This document shows positions 11,701-22,541 of a DNA stretch of 64,000 nt, in pieces (position 1 is the first letter of the stretch; every line of letters begins with the position of its first letter). A program made the translations under genes and the position numbers. The stretch is from Taeniopygia guttata (Eukaryota; Chordata; Aves; Passeriformes; Estrildidae): contig NC_133032.1 of assembly GCF_048771995.1 (NCBI RefSeq), positions 24,081,501-24,145,500 on the forward strand, given 5' to 3'. The notes under the pieces are model-generated. The model was not told the origin of the DNA and did not search any database. It was given only the letters and a program-made list of their open reading frames with translations.

Positions 11701-14700
11701 CTGCTCTCCAGGCAGCTGGAGGGCTTTTAAAGTTCTAAACATTCCTCTGTGTTTACATCAGACCAACTATTTCTACCAGCTAAATAACTTAAAAAAAAGA
11801 TAAAAAGATAAGCTTAGTGGCAACTGTGGTCTAGAATATCAACCTCTGACCTAAGAGTAATGTTCTTTATTCATCCTGCATCTGTTATTAACCACCTAAC
11901 TGAAATCTAAGCATTCTAGCTTATAATTTAATGAAGTAGGTTGTCTTTGAGAAACCTGCTTTATCAAAGTAATTTCATCTAAAAATGTTTATTTAGGCTG
12001 TAGAATGGACATAGCACACCAAGTCCATAAGGAGACAGTCTGTATTGTGATTAAAGTGGTTGTCTCAGCAATCTGATCCAAACCCATAACAGGTATAAGA
12101 TATGTCTGTTAGCTTTTTGCTCTGATTGACCAGGTAAAAATGCAGTTGATTCATGAACAACTGTCCTGATGGAGCTTTTCAGCAGATAATTGCTAAGAAA
12201 CAAAACTATAATGAGTCTGGAAATTAGAACACAATGTTTCCAAGTTACCTCCTGTGTGCCATTGGTTGAGAGAAGGCTTCTAAAACAGAGCTGGATTCTC
12301 CACTCTCTGTTGCTTTGTAACTTTTGTAACTGCTTCCTGCTCTGCTGTCCTTAAAAAACAAACAATAAAACATAAAAAAGCCCCAAACCAAAACAAGAGA
12401 AACTCAGTACGCTTTTCAGAGTAAGCTGTCATTCAATTATGGATTCATAGGCAAAGTAACTACTGGTTAATCTGATAATCTTTTACAAAAGATACAGGTG
12501 CAGCAGTGGAAACTCAGGAAAGCCAGGAGGCAGTGACTGACAACCAGAGCCATTCAGTTGCTGAATCCAGTGCTCCAGGTAAGTATTATTTTTTCTTTCT
12601 TATTTCAGACAAGTCTGTGAGCTGATCATATGGTTAGAAGAACCAGCTTGCAATCATGTAACAGCTGGAGATTTCTAACAGCACAGAAACAGGGCTTCTT
12701 CCAGAAAAGGATTTCTCTGTACTTTTCTTCTCTCCCTTACTCAGAACTTCCCTCTAACCCAGACAGACACTTGTCATTGTAAAATATATCAGTAGGGGAA
12801 TAGTTACCTTTGTGCTGGATATTGCAGTGTTCAGAGAATGATGAATTAGTCTGCATGTTATGATTTGCAGTAAAGGGATGTGGATGTGGGAGGTAAAAGG
12901 GAAACTTTAGGTTGGAAATCACAGTTTTGTCAGGTTTTAGCGCTGAACATCTGGTGTAAGCACTGAAGTGGAGAACTTAACTAGGAGTTAAGAAGGTGTC
13001 ATGACTGTATGTGAAGCACCTATGATAATGGAATTTTACTGTGTGAGCTTGCATTTGCTGGTATTGTCATGGGCAGCTACTGTGCCTCATGTTTGCATTC
13101 TGATCAGGTTGCATTCAGCCTACCTGTTGTGTGAAGTTCTGTAGTTAACTCTGTTTAACAGTGTGTTCAGGCAGTGCCTGCTACACAGGACTTCACTTAG
13201 CAAGAACGAGAACCTTGATACAGAGCATTTCCTTAAAAAAAAGAAGGAGAGGGGGGTACAGGTGCATAAATTGTTAAAGGAAAGCTTTATTGAGCAAGTA
13301 CCTCTTAAGTAGGCAAAGGATCTAAGCACATGCTGTGGAATCCTGCTGTTGGAGTCATGCAGACTGACAGCACTTGGTACCTCACATGGAATTACTGGTC
13401 TCAGAGACAGTACGAAGACGTTGCTCCAACTGTTGGAAAAGATAAAGGAGGAGGAAAAGAAAGGTAGACAAACACTTGCTAGAGCTGATAGAAATATTTT
13501 TTCAGTTCCTGAGCATGGCCTGGAGGGGATGTGGTGCTTGAGAAGTGCTTCTTAAAGCCTCTGAGTTCAGAAGGAAATTCTTTATCTTGTTACAGCTGTG
13601 GAGAAGGTTACCTGTTGCATACCTGAGGGTGTTCCCATAGACATCACGGTCAAGCTGATGGTGTGCTTGATTCACTTGAATATCCTGGAGCCACTCAGTG
13701 TAAGTGGAAACCAACTCACAAGGTGGGGGTAATGTTCTAAGAAATCACAAAAGCAATTGTTCCTGTTTTCATAGACTTGATGTGGTTGAGGGAGCTGTGG
13801 AGATTCTTTTTGCCTCTCTCCCACTCCAGGAGAGAAACCTCACAGGCCTGTAATAGCAGAAATAATATCTTTGCCCTTAGAAATTATGCTAGTGTAAGTA
13901 TTACTAAAGCACAGTAAGTCACAGCCTGTGTGCTGTGATAGGCCCAGGACCATATTACAAAGCTGTGAATGCTAAGGAACATGTTTTCACTTTGTTTTAA
14001 AACCATGCTAAATCTGAAGACTGTTCTTGCAAAAAGGGTACTCCTCACTGATGGACACTTTAACCCACTGGACATTTAAAACATCTAGAATAGAAAAATG
14101 GGGCTTCTTCAGGAATGCTGAATTTCAGATCTTTTATTTTTCACTTCTAAACTAACATTTAATTAAAGGAAGTATACTTCAGAATGCAAATAGAATAAAA
14201 ATCATAGAATAAAAATGCAAGCTTCCAATAAAGCATGCCTTAAAGAAATTGATTATTTGTGCTTTAAATGTTTGTGTGGTTTTTCTTAAAGCCTCTTTTG
14301 ACTACTCTGGTGGAACAAAATCCAGAAGATATGGGTGACTTGTATTTGGATGTCGCAGAGGCTTTTCTGGATGTTGGAGAATACAACTCAGCCCTGCCTC
14401 TCCTGAGTTCCCTTGTCTGTTCAGAGCGATACAACCTGGCTGTTGTGTGGCTTCGGCACGCAGGTGAGAAGAGGCAGGGCTGCTGAACATGGGGGACTGA
14501 GAGAGGATAATACAATGCTGAGTATTTCCAGGGACCTTTGTCCAAGACCATGGGAATTTAAGATTGACTGGTTGAATGAGAATTGGTATTTGCAGAATGA
14601 AGCTTATCATGGCAACTCTTCCAAGCATTTTTTTTGTTCTTCATGTAAACTGAAATTTCATCAGCTAAAAGTACTTTATGTTCATGTAAGTGAAGCAGCA

Positions 14701-17700
14701 TCTATTCTGCATTTCATCCTGTGTCACCTACTGATGTTTGAAGTGAAACTGTGGATGCATCAGTGCCTATATCTGAATATTATCACTTAAAAATACATGT
14801 TTGGGGTGATTTTATTAAGAAGGTATGTTAATTTATTTGAAAACTTAGAAACCTTCTTTTTCTGCCTCTTAAGTGTCTTGTGTTGCTTATGGTATTTCTA
14901 GAGTGCTTGAAGGCTTTGGGACACATGGAGCGTGCTGCAGAGAGCTATGCCAAAGTTGTTGATCTTGCTCCATTGCATCTCGATGCAAGAATTTCACTTT
15001 CAACTCTTCAGCAGCAGCTGGGTCGGCCTGAGAAAGCTCTGGAGGCTCTGGAACCAATGTATGACCCAGATACACTGGCTCAGGATGCTAACGCTGCGCA
15101 GCAGGTGGGTAAAGTGTTCCATGCTTCCATTTAGGATGTATTATTCTGCCAAATGTGCTACTAGTCCAAGATGTCTGCATAGGACCAGGGATTCAGATTT
15201 ATCTCCCCATGGGAAGCTTGTGGAGCACAGTGACTGATCCATTACAGCGTCTGGGTCACATCCTCTTGACTTTCTCCCTGACCATTCTCTCAGCATTTCC
15301 CCATGGTAACTGGTAACTTCTGTGCAATGAACAAGCTTTTGGCCACTGAGAGCCAGTTGTGATTCTACATCAAGCTGATCAGCAGTTGCTACATGTGAGC
15401 TACACAGTTTGGCCTCTGTTGATTGTAAGCAGAGGTTCTGAATCCCCTCTCTAGAAGGGAGAGGTAAGAGTCATACCAGATGTCTCTGAAATGGGAGAAT
15501 TTAGAACAGTAACTCCTGAGAGCATTTAGGGAGAGCTTACCTGCTGTTGCAGATTCTTGCAGCTTTCTGGAAGCTTTTACAATCCTATTAGTACCGTACC
15601 AAGTCAAAATTGTTTATTTTATAAACTCTCTCTGTGCAAGAGGTTGAATAATAGTGCTCACTTTTGTCCAGGAATTAAAGCTACTCCTGCATCGCTCGAC
15701 GCTGTTGTATTCCCAAGGCAAAATGTATGGTTACATTGACACGTTGCTCACAATGCTGGCAATGCTGCTGAAGGTAAGCCAGTCTCTCCAGCTGCACTGT
15801 AAGAAATTGGGCAGCTGTGACTTGGGTCAAGACAAACAACAAATGAACTCGGGAGGAAAGCTAGTGAGTGGTTTCATAATTTTGTTAGGCAGTAATCTTG
15901 CAGGTAGCCTGCAATACTGGTGTTCCTGCCTGTAGTGTTCAGAGCAGAGGACTGTTTGTGTGTATAATGATTGATACAATGACTTCAACTCCCTGTTCTC
16001 AGTGTGCTTACAACCCTCTAAATTCTAAAGCTGCTTCTTGCCTTTTTAACACTGAGCACAGAGCTTTTTTGAGGTGTTGATACTGACTTCTATTTCAACA
16101 ATTTTATTTTTGATTTTTTTTTTAATATTTTCTTGTGATTAAAGGGCAAAATAAGAATTTGTTTAGCCAGTAAATACAGTGGTGGTGGTTTTGTGTTACT
16201 TAATTTTTGTTTATTTATAAATAGGGAGTGAGTTAAGGGAATATTTAGATCTTTGTTTTATCTGCTCAGTACCTTGACTATTGTATTATACTGATTGGAG
16301 AACTGACTATGCACAGACTTCTGAAACTGATAGAGAAAGGCATTGTTCTTCTTATGCTTTTCTGCAAAGAGTCTTGATTTCAATTAATCCAGGGATGTTC
16401 CAATCCCAGGAGAAGTCTTTTTAAGTAGCTTGAAGAATTTGTATATTGCTTTTGCTTAGCCTAGTTTGCAGAGGAGCACAAGACAACGCAGGGATGATGT
16501 TCCTGTTGGGAATGCTCTCTCTGATGACCTTGTTGTGTGGTGGTGTCACAGACTGTTTTGGGATGCAAGATGAGCCAGATGGATTGGCCATAAAGCTGCC
16601 TTTGTCATAGGATGTTCCATTGTAATCTGAAATGCTGCCCTTAAATTTGTTTCTAGGTAGCAATGAGCAGAGCTCAGGTGTGTTTGATATCTAGTTCCAA
16701 ATCTGGAGAGAGACACCTTTATCTTATTAAGGTGTCAAGGGATAAAATTTCTGACAATGATGACCAAGAGACAGCAAATTGCGACGCAAAAGGTAACAAA
16801 TCACAGATTGTTTATTAAAAACAAACCAACAAGGTGAACTTCATAGTTCTGAAAATTTATAAAAATGTTCCTGTTTTCATGCTAAATCCATGCAGTTCAT
16901 GTTAGCATTACTTTATTTCTAGGGCAAAGAAGGCAGCAAAACTGAAGACAATATATCCTAAGGGAACAGTCCCCATTCAGAGAAAAATAGTAAGATTACA
17001 GAATAATTCAGATTGAGAAGGGCCTCTAGAGATCTTATGGGCCAACATTCACCTCAGGGGAAATCTCATACATGCAAATCTAGGATGTAATACAAATACA
17101 TTGTAAAAGTGGTTTTATTTAGCTGGCCCAGGCTTTGTTGAGCCAGACCACATGCTCTTAAGCACTGCTTGATAAATCAGGGAGAGGAACTTCATTGCAT
17201 TCATGTAGTATGTTTACAGCTTGAACTGGGTGTATTGCTTGCTCTTTGTTCCCACTTTGAGAGTGTTTTTTGCTGGTGTTTTATGAACTGCCCTTAAACT
17301 GAGAAAAAGTAAATACTTCATATTAGATGTTAGTGCTACAGCATCTTTGAAAATATCAGTTTGATGTATGCATCTATTTTGTAAAAATTTATCTTTCTTG
17401 TTCTAATTTTTGTCAACTTTCTGGCTCCAATGTTTTTAGCAATTTTTGTTGTTCTCACAAGCGTTCTGACAAAAGATGACTGGTGGAACCTCCTCCTGAA
17501 GGCTATATATGCCTTGTGTGACCTCTCCCGGTACAAGGAGGCAGAGCTACTTGTGGATTCCTCACTGGAATATTACTCATTCTATGAGGATAGACAAAAG
17601 CGCAAGGAGCTGGAGTACTTTGGGCTCTCTGCTGCAATTCTGGACAAGAACTTCAGAAAAGCTTACAACTATATCAGGTGGGCTACTGAGAAGGCAGAGC

Positions 17701-20700
17701 AGTGTGTGCTGTAATTGCTTCCACTGAGGCTGTAGTCACACTGCTGGTGATATTGCTGAAGTAGGCAGGCTGATGCTTTCCAGCCTTGGCTAAATGAGAG
17801 AAGGCTGCTGTAACTGAAGGAGCTTTCCAGTAGCATCAGATTCCAAAATGCACAATGCAATAGGTTGGTTGATTTGGCCAGTACCATTGCTTCTGTTTTT
17901 TACTCTCATCTTTGCCTCAGTCACTGACCTTCTCTTTGAGTTTCTCTTCTTTGTTATCTTCCCTGAACTGCTGAGATTTTATTGAAGATACTACATAGTA
18001 TCTTCAATATTTACATAGCTATACTACATAGCATTTACTAATTTCTTTTACATTTTTCATTCTGTAGAATCATGGTCATGGAAAATGTCAATAAGCCCCA
18101 GCTGTGGAACATCTTCAATCAAGTCACTATGCAGTCTCAGGATGTCCGTCACCATCGCTTTTGTCTCCGCCTGATGCTGAAAAATCCTGACAATCACGTG
18201 CTGTGTGTCCTCAATGGGCACAATGCCTTCGTGTCTGGCAGTTTCAAGCATGCTCTTGGTAATATCTTTCATGTTCTAATATCAACAAATAGAACAAGTG
18301 AAAGTTTATAAAAAGGGAAAGATTTTCTTTTTCATCGGAAAATTATAGGGTCACAATGCTAGTCTGGTGCTTTAATTATTCTGTACACAAATCAGAGCAT
18401 TGCTGAAGGGTTTTGCTAATAAAAATTAAGCTGGCATGTTTCAAGTTTAGCACACATTGCAAATATAACTAACTTGCAAAGATAATTAGAGGCTAATGAT
18501 GATAATAATGACAGAACCAGCCCAGTTTAAACAGCAAATACAGCTGGTTGCATGCTTTAAGCAGGCCTTCAAAGTAAACCTGATGCTTTCAATCAAGTCC
18601 TTCAAATGTCACATTTAAATCCCAGCAAGGACTATGTTTGCCTTCTGCATCTGATTGTTTTCTGCTTCCATTTTTACATCACAGTCTTCATTCTTCCTCA
18701 GAATCCAGTGGGTGCTGAAAATAAAGAGTTTTCTTCCCTGTTTTTTCCTGTGTATTTTGATGTAGGTATATTAAACTGTTTCTTTTCTTAGTTCACACTT
18801 CCAATTCAAATATTTTCTTTCTTGCTCATAGCTTCTTAAGGAATGCTTTTCACAACCAACATCTTGATTCATTTATTTGCTTTTAGGTCAGTATGTGCAA
18901 GCCTTCCGTGCAAACCCAGATGAGCCTTTGTACAGTCTTTGTATTGGACTGACTTTCATCCACATGGCCTCTCAGAAATATGTGCTGAAAAGGCATGCTC
19001 TTCTGGTACAGGTGAGTGTGATTCTTCTGCCCACAGTGTTTCCTGGCTTTGTATCTTGCAGATGTTTATGGCTACAACACACACTGTTTAAATAATGTTT
19101 TATAATTGAGATGGCATTTCTAAAGAGGAAAGTGGCAAAACATGGGCTCAGATAAATGTGATTTTGAACTATAGTTACACCATCTGAATCTCTTCTCCTT
19201 ATGGCTAAAGGTAGCTTGACTGACTTGATGTTAACAGCCTTCATCTGTTTGTGAAAATATTACTAATTTTGTGGTGGTTGTAATCTGAGTTTCCTTTCAA
19301 ATTTTTTTTTGGCCTACATTGCTATAGAGTGGAATCTGTGCTATGTGCCCTTTGTAGATACAGTTCATCAACTGCATTCTTGAGGCAAATGGTACAGGTT
19401 TGGAAAGTGGTTTTTCCCCCATCTTCCTTTTCCCCTTTTAGTTGCCTCTACACATTCTTTGTAAAGATCTTATGAGCTCCAGTTTAGCTACTCTCAAATT
19501 TTCAACTTCATTATTTGCATTTTTCTTTTCACCTGCAATATGAAGTTACAAACCACAGACTGAGTAGTCCCAAACAGAATCTTGAAAGCAATTTCCTCTA
19601 CTTTAGACAAAGTATTTTCATTAACTTGAAACACCTTTTAATTCCTGTAGCTGCTGAGCTCAGTCAGCACAATATGGTGAGGATCCTGAGCTCTTGTGAC
19701 TTCTGAAATTGCACTGATCTTGACAAAAGCTACAGGTCCCCAGCTACTGTAACACAAACCCAGTTATGAGAGTGTCCAACTTGAAGACGTTTTGAACTTG
19801 GAAACTCTGACCTAATTTTAATATTTTTGTCCACTTTTTTCTTTAGCCAGCCTGTCTTTTTTACAGGGACTGCCCTGTTCTCCTTTTATACATTCTTGAA
19901 CAATGTCCTGTTTATATTACCCCCTGGCAATACAGTTCCCTGCTCTCTCCTCATTTCCTGCTTACTATAGTCAGTGATTTTACATCATTTCTTGCTGCTA
20001 TGGTAGTTAATTAGTAATTCAACCACAGTGACCTGCTGGTGACCTAAATTATGATAATTAGGTGCTTGTGTCTGAACGAATTCCTCTTATTGAAGGAAGT
20101 ACCTTCTCTGATTACGAACATGGTCTCTAGAAAGAAGGTCCTCTGTTTACAACAGAATCAACACACTCCAAAATGGTAACAAAATAAAATGCATAGGAGG
20201 GGAGGAAAAAGTTGTGTGCTCAATTTCTCTTATAGGGATTCTCCTTCCTTCACCGCTACTTGGACCTGCGTGGACCATGCCAGGAGTCTTTCTACAACCT
20301 AGGCCGTGGCCTGCACCAGCTGGGATTGCTGCACCTGGCAATCCACTATTACCAAAGAGCACTTGAACTTCCTCCCCTCACCTTAGAGGTATTGTGACTT
20401 TGTAAGTTATGGACAGAGAATAAAGTCAGGAAAATATGAAGAATTCCTTAGTTATAGCTAAAATAGGTACATAAAATCTCTTGTAGTTGTGCCTCCTTCA
20501 ATTTCTATTTTAATTCCTTGTAATTGGAAGCCCAAATCTGATTGTCACCTGATAATATATTTAAGCATGTGTTAAATTCAAAGAGGTATGAATTTTGAAG
20601 GATTTACTCATAGGCTAAAGCAGCAGCTAAACAACTTTTCCTGTTTGAATAGCTGACCTTTCTATATATTGCATGCAATGAATTATAACTGGAAGTTCTG

Positions 20701-21416
20701 TATACTCACCCATGCTATAAAACAGCATGCTGGAGCAAGGTGGACCAGTATTAGGAATGCCTAATTGCATCTGAGCCATAGTTTAATTCTAATTGATCTG
20801 TATTGAATCCTAATTGACGTGTCATACATTTACAAGTCTGGTCTGTGGAATGGGTAGGTAGAAGCATTTCAGGGGTGCTTAGAAAACAGGCAGTGTTGGT
20901 AAAGTAAGAGCTGAGGTGTTAGACACCCCTGGGAGTTCAGAGCAGCAGTCTGTGACCCTGTAAAAAATGCCAGTAATATTCACATTCGGGTTGGAGAAGC
21001 AAATAACTTAGCATACAAAGACAAATTAAGGTAGTACTTTGCTGGTTTATAAGCTAGCTATTTAACTTAGAGCTAATGTTTTGAGTGTGAAATTTCTTAA
21101 CTTTAGTGATTAACAACATTATGTGGAAACTCTTTAAAGAGAGAGAGCACAAGGAATACCTGTTCTGTTTCCATACAGCTGAAAGCCTTTACTGGCTATG
21201 AATGTCATTTCATTCCACTGTAATGGCTGCTCATATTTCTGTTTTATACTATTTCTCCGTATTGATCGCTTTTTTAAATCATTATTTTTACAGGGAATAG
21301 AAACAGATCAAACAGACTTGAGAAGAGATACTGCCTTTAACTTGTCACTCATTTACCAGAGCAGTGGGAATACCAGAATGGCTCAGAAGATGCTGTATAC
21401 CTATGCAGTTGTGTGA
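5690..21416 (+). CDS. GTF3C3: GTF3C3, general transcription factor IIIC subunit 3 (TFIIIC102), 19 coding exons
   Basis: Complete gene. Exons: 5690-5788, 6683-6785, 7870-8072, 8452-8575, 9077-9268, 9540-9705, 10226-10373, 11410-11482, 12492-12578, 13596-13699, 14292-14463, 14902-15104, 15672-15773, 16657-16792, 17440-17677, 18068-18258, 18887-19011, 20236-20388, 21294-21416. All phases agree and give 913 residues. From recall, human TFIIIC102 is 886 residues and matches along nearly its whole length. Residues 1-33 are a conserved N terminus (MSGFSPELIEYLEGKISFEE). About 34-87 is a variable linker, 88-109 an acidic run rich in E/D, and from about 120 the chain is helical tetratricopeptide (TPR)-like repeats to the C terminus. 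About 346-405 is a polar linker between repeat blocks. Family knowledge: TFIIIC102 belongs to the tau-A module (yeast Tfc4/tau131 homolog), which helps TFIIIC bind the A box of tRNA genes and recruits TFIIIB for RNA polymerase III. It acts in the nucleus. Intron 3 appears to be GC-AG; exon 9 may be a cassette. Confidence 0.96.
6683..6785 (+). CDS. GTF3C3: GTF3C3 exon 2
   Basis: Acceptor TGTCTGTAG, donor G before GTTGGT (weak). It encodes a poorly conserved acidic and serine-rich linker (GENASAEENEEDVEAPSSS). It leaves one base to be completed by exon 3. Confidence 0.85.
7870..8072 (+). CDS. GTF3C3: GTF3C3 exon 3 (acidic run)
   Basis: Begins after CAACCAG and encodes GVSKSVHRVFASMLGEN, then a run of mostly Glu and Asp, then QPTAGDVFVLEMVLNRETKK. 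The frame requires the exon to end at ATGAAA (8072), so the donor is GCAAGT and not GT. Confidence 0.9.
8452..8575 (+). CDS. GTF3C3: GTF3C3 exon 4
   Basis: Begins after TCCATTTAG. Encodes EKRPRSKLPRALRGLMGEAN and the first TPR-like helix (REEAILMCMEIIRQ). Donor GTATGG. Confidence 0.94.
9077..9268 (+). CDS. GTF3C3: GTF3C3 exon 5
   Basis: Encodes TPR-like repeats with FSTLAMIYEDQGDMEKSLQF and EWVRLAEMSLEQDNIKQAVF, nearly identical to the recalled human sequence. Confidence 0.96.
9540..9705 (+). CDS. GTF3C3: GTF3C3 exon 6
   Basis: Encodes MRYLWERSSLYEQLGEQKM and MDGYRRILNLLAPSDGERF. It ends two bases into a Lys codon at a GTGAGC donor. It is noticeably more GC-rich than the neighbouring exons. 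Confidence 0.95.
10226..10373 (+). CDS. GTF3C3: GTF3C3 exon 7
   Basis: Completes the Lys codon, then encodes SYYEASDVSSAIEIVVEAF and MEDVNIAAELYIFSKQYDKA. Ends in phase 0 at GTATGG. Confidence 0.95.
11410..11482 (+). CDS. GTF3C3: GTF3C3 exon 8
   Basis: Encodes VITDFTGIVLEKK, which is conserved, then the start of a variable polar linker (VPERSATEEKK). Donor GTAAGT; one base is carried over. Confidence 0.9.
12492..12578 (+). CDS. GTF3C3: GTF3C3 exon 9, probable cassette or lineage-specific exon
   Basis: 87 nt, 29 codons, entered and left in phase 1, so it can be skipped without a frame change. It encodes a low-complexity polar stretch (QESQEAVTDNQSH, VAESSAP). The donor is perfect (CAG before GTAAGT). 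The acceptor is weak, and AG dinucleotides 6 bases apart allow two start points (12492 or 12498). Without it exons 8 and 10 join directly in frame and look more like the recalled human sequence. Confidence 0.6.
13596..13699 (+). CDS. GTF3C3: GTF3C3 exon 10
   Basis: Begins after CTTGTTACAG. Encodes VEKVTCCIPEGVPIDITVKL and MVCLIHLNILEPLS. Ends in phase 0 before GTAAGT. Confidence 0.94.
14292..14463 (+). CDS. GTF3C3: GTF3C3 exon 11
   Basis: Encodes PLLTTLVEQNPEDMGDLYLD and EYNSALPLLSSLVCSERYN, a strongly conserved TPR-like block. Donor GTGAGA. Confidence 0.96.
14902..15104 (+). CDS. GTF3C3: GTF3C3 exon 12
   Basis: Encodes ECLKALGHMERAAESYAKVV and ARISLSTLQQQLGRPEKA, a canonical TPR spacing, and ends with QDANAAQQ in phase 0. 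Confidence 0.96.
15672..15773 (+). CDS. GTF3C3: GTF3C3 exon 13
   Basis: 34 codons, phase 0 at both ends. Encodes ELKLLLHRSTLLYSQGKM and GYIDTLLTMLAMLLK. Confidence 0.95.
16657..16792 (+). CDS. GTF3C3: GTF3C3 exon 14
   Basis: Encodes VAMSRAQVCLISSSKSGERH and VSRDKISDNDDQETAN. Acceptor GTTTCTAG, donor GTAACA. Confidence 0.95.
16997..17070 (-). mobile_element. CR1 LINE 3' tail fragment in GTF3C3 intron 14
   Basis: Reads like the reverse complement of a CR1 3' end: AGAATAATTCAG, then TTGAGAAGGGCCTCTAGAGA and TCTTATGGGCCAAC. Strongly diverged and only about 70 bp, so old. The boundaries are approximate. Confidence 0.55.
17440..17677 (+). CDS. GTF3C3: GTF3C3 exon 15
   Basis: Longest coding exon (238 nt). 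Encodes AIFVVLTSVLTKDDWWNLLL, LELEY-type helices and FGLSAAILDKNFRKAYNYIR. Ends two bases into an Arg codon at GTGGGC. Confidence 0.95.
17981..18008. repeat. Perfect 28-bp palindrome (13-bp arms, 2-bp centre)
   Basis: ATTGAAGATACTA, CA, TAGTATCTTCAAT: the arms are exact reverse complements. It lies in intron 15, 60 bases before exon 16 of GTF3C3, where a hairpin in the pre-mRNA could sit near the branch point. No transposon family recognised. Confidence 0.95.
18068..18258 (+). CDS. GTF3C3: GTF3C3 exon 16
   Basis: Encodes IMVMENVNKPQLWNIFNQVT and RHHRFCLRLMLKNPDNH, then NGHNAFVSGSFKHALG. A perfect palindrome lies 60-87 bases upstream of the exon. Confidence 0.96.
18887..19011 (+). CDS. GTF3C3: GTF3C3 exon 17
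   Basis: Encodes QYVQAFRANPDEPLYSLCIG and TFIHMASQKYVLKRHALLVQ. Phase 0 end at GTGAGT. Confidence 0.96.
20236..20388 (+). CDS. GTF3C3: GTF3C3 exon 18
   Basis: 51 codons, phase 0 at both ends. Encodes GFSFLHRYLDLRGPCQESFY and LHQLGLLHLAIHYYQRALEL, the last well-formed TPR. Confidence 0.96.
21294..21416 (+). CDS. GTF3C3: GTF3C3 exon 19 and stop
   Basis: Encodes GIETDQTDLRRDTAFNLSLI, then a C terminus MLYTYAVV and TGA. The last three residues differ from the recalled human YTYCSI-type end, but the position of the stop fits. Confidence 0.93.
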   Translation, partial: GIETDQTDLRRDTAFNLSLIYQSSGNTRMAQKMLYTYAVV

Positions 21417-22035
21417 TGAGGTTTGTGCGGGTGGAATTGATACCCTTTGCATTGACAATTGCATTATGCAGTGCTGGAGAAGCTGGTTTTAAATACAACT
21501 TTTTCTGCAGAGGGTCAGAGACATGGCTGGTGCTCTCTCTGTGGCTTTGTAGACTTACTTCTGCCACTGGCACTCTATCATGTGTGGGTGAGAGCTGGCC
21601 ATCCTGAGCACAGCCCTGATGTGCTCACAAGTGGCTGCTTTTAGCTCTTCTTTGGTACACTGCTCTCTAAATTTAGTCTTGTGTATAGAATCAGACAGTG
21701 AAAACCAAGGCCCAGTGTGATTTCCTGAGGACTTTTGGCAGGGGAACATGCACAGTGTGCACTATTTCAACTAATTACCATTGAGGTTGCTGAAGAAGTC
21801 ATACTCACTGGTGATGAGGGTATTTTAATGTGCAGCATTAAGTTGCAATAATGCGGAACCATCCTAGAGGCTGAGGAATTCAGTATTCAAGATCTATAAA
21901 ATATTCAGAGTTTTCTAGGAGTTCATATTCCTAGCAGTTTTTGTATTTGAAGGGGATTGATCTTTGTTTTACTGAAATCGGTGTAACTTTTGTTCTTTCT
22001 CTGAACTTGTTAATAAAAATTCTGAGGTTAATGAT
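21417..22035 (+). other. GTF3C3: GTF3C3 3' UTR (presumed)
   Basis: Non-coding sequence after the stop, with the first AATAAA at 22012-22017 (in GTTAATAAAAATTC). A second AATAAA at 22682-22687 could give a longer form. The exact end cannot be fixed from sequence alone. Confidence 0.5.
22012..22017 (+). terminator. GTF3C3: AATAAA polyadenylation signal, likely GTF3C3
   Basis: Canonical hexamer about 600 nt after the stop. It is the first on this strand in the 3' flank. T-rich sequence follows within 30-60 bases. Confidence 0.5.
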
Positions 22036-22108
22036 GTTTAATTATTCTCAGCTAATATATATCCTACTGAATAGGAAAAACATAAAGCCATATGGCACAC
22101 ACCTAATT

Positions 22109-22541
22109 TTAAGCAGCACAATTTAACGGTGAGCACATATACTGAAGCAGGTCAGAGTGCAACACCACCTGTCCTGAAGCCAGGTTGTACTGACACCACG
22201 TAGAAGAGTAGGCCATGATGAACATGAGCTGATCTTTGGTCTTGAAAACTGTCCATGCTGTAATCATCTTCAGCATATCATAACATAAATCTCCTGCTGT
22301 AACTACTCTTTCTCCAGTCTGTTGTTCCACAGTAGGATAGGTTGAACAAATTCCACTAATTCTTATGAAGGTAAGGTAATGTGTGGCATAACATCACACA
22401 CCTAATGAAATCCTTCTGTGCTCCAGAAATAGCCCAAAGCTTATGTTCTCTCATGACCCAGATATCATCTCCCATTATAAGCAGCCAGTCCTGCCAGTTC
22501 CTCCCTGTCCCAGTCACGTCAGCATCCAGCCACAGGTACAT
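22109..22541 (-). other. Unassigned coding-like stretch on the minus strand
   Basis: Two neighbouring minus-strand frames (22356-22541 and 22109-22330) have a protein-like composition: rich in Trp, Asp and Met, with stretches such as GTGRNWQDWLLIMGDDIW and MFIMAYSSTWCQYNLASG. They lie where the 3' end of CCDC150 would be expected by human gene order, but they do not resemble the coiled coil of that protein. The two are in different frames with a short gap, so they may be separate exons, a decayed gene or chance. I do not recognise a family. Confidence 0.2.

Larger units (their letters stand above)
5789..21293 (+). other. GTF3C3: GTF3C3 introns, overview
   Basis: Eighteen introns, from 271 bp (9269-9539) to about 1.2 kb (19012-20235). 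All have AG acceptors. The donors are GT except intron 3 (8073-8451), which starts with GC. Contents recognised: a minus-strand CR1 tail in intron 14 (about 16997-17070) and a perfect palindrome in intron 15 (17981-18008). Otherwise they are AT-rich, with no gene or other repeat that I can name. Confidence 0.8.
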
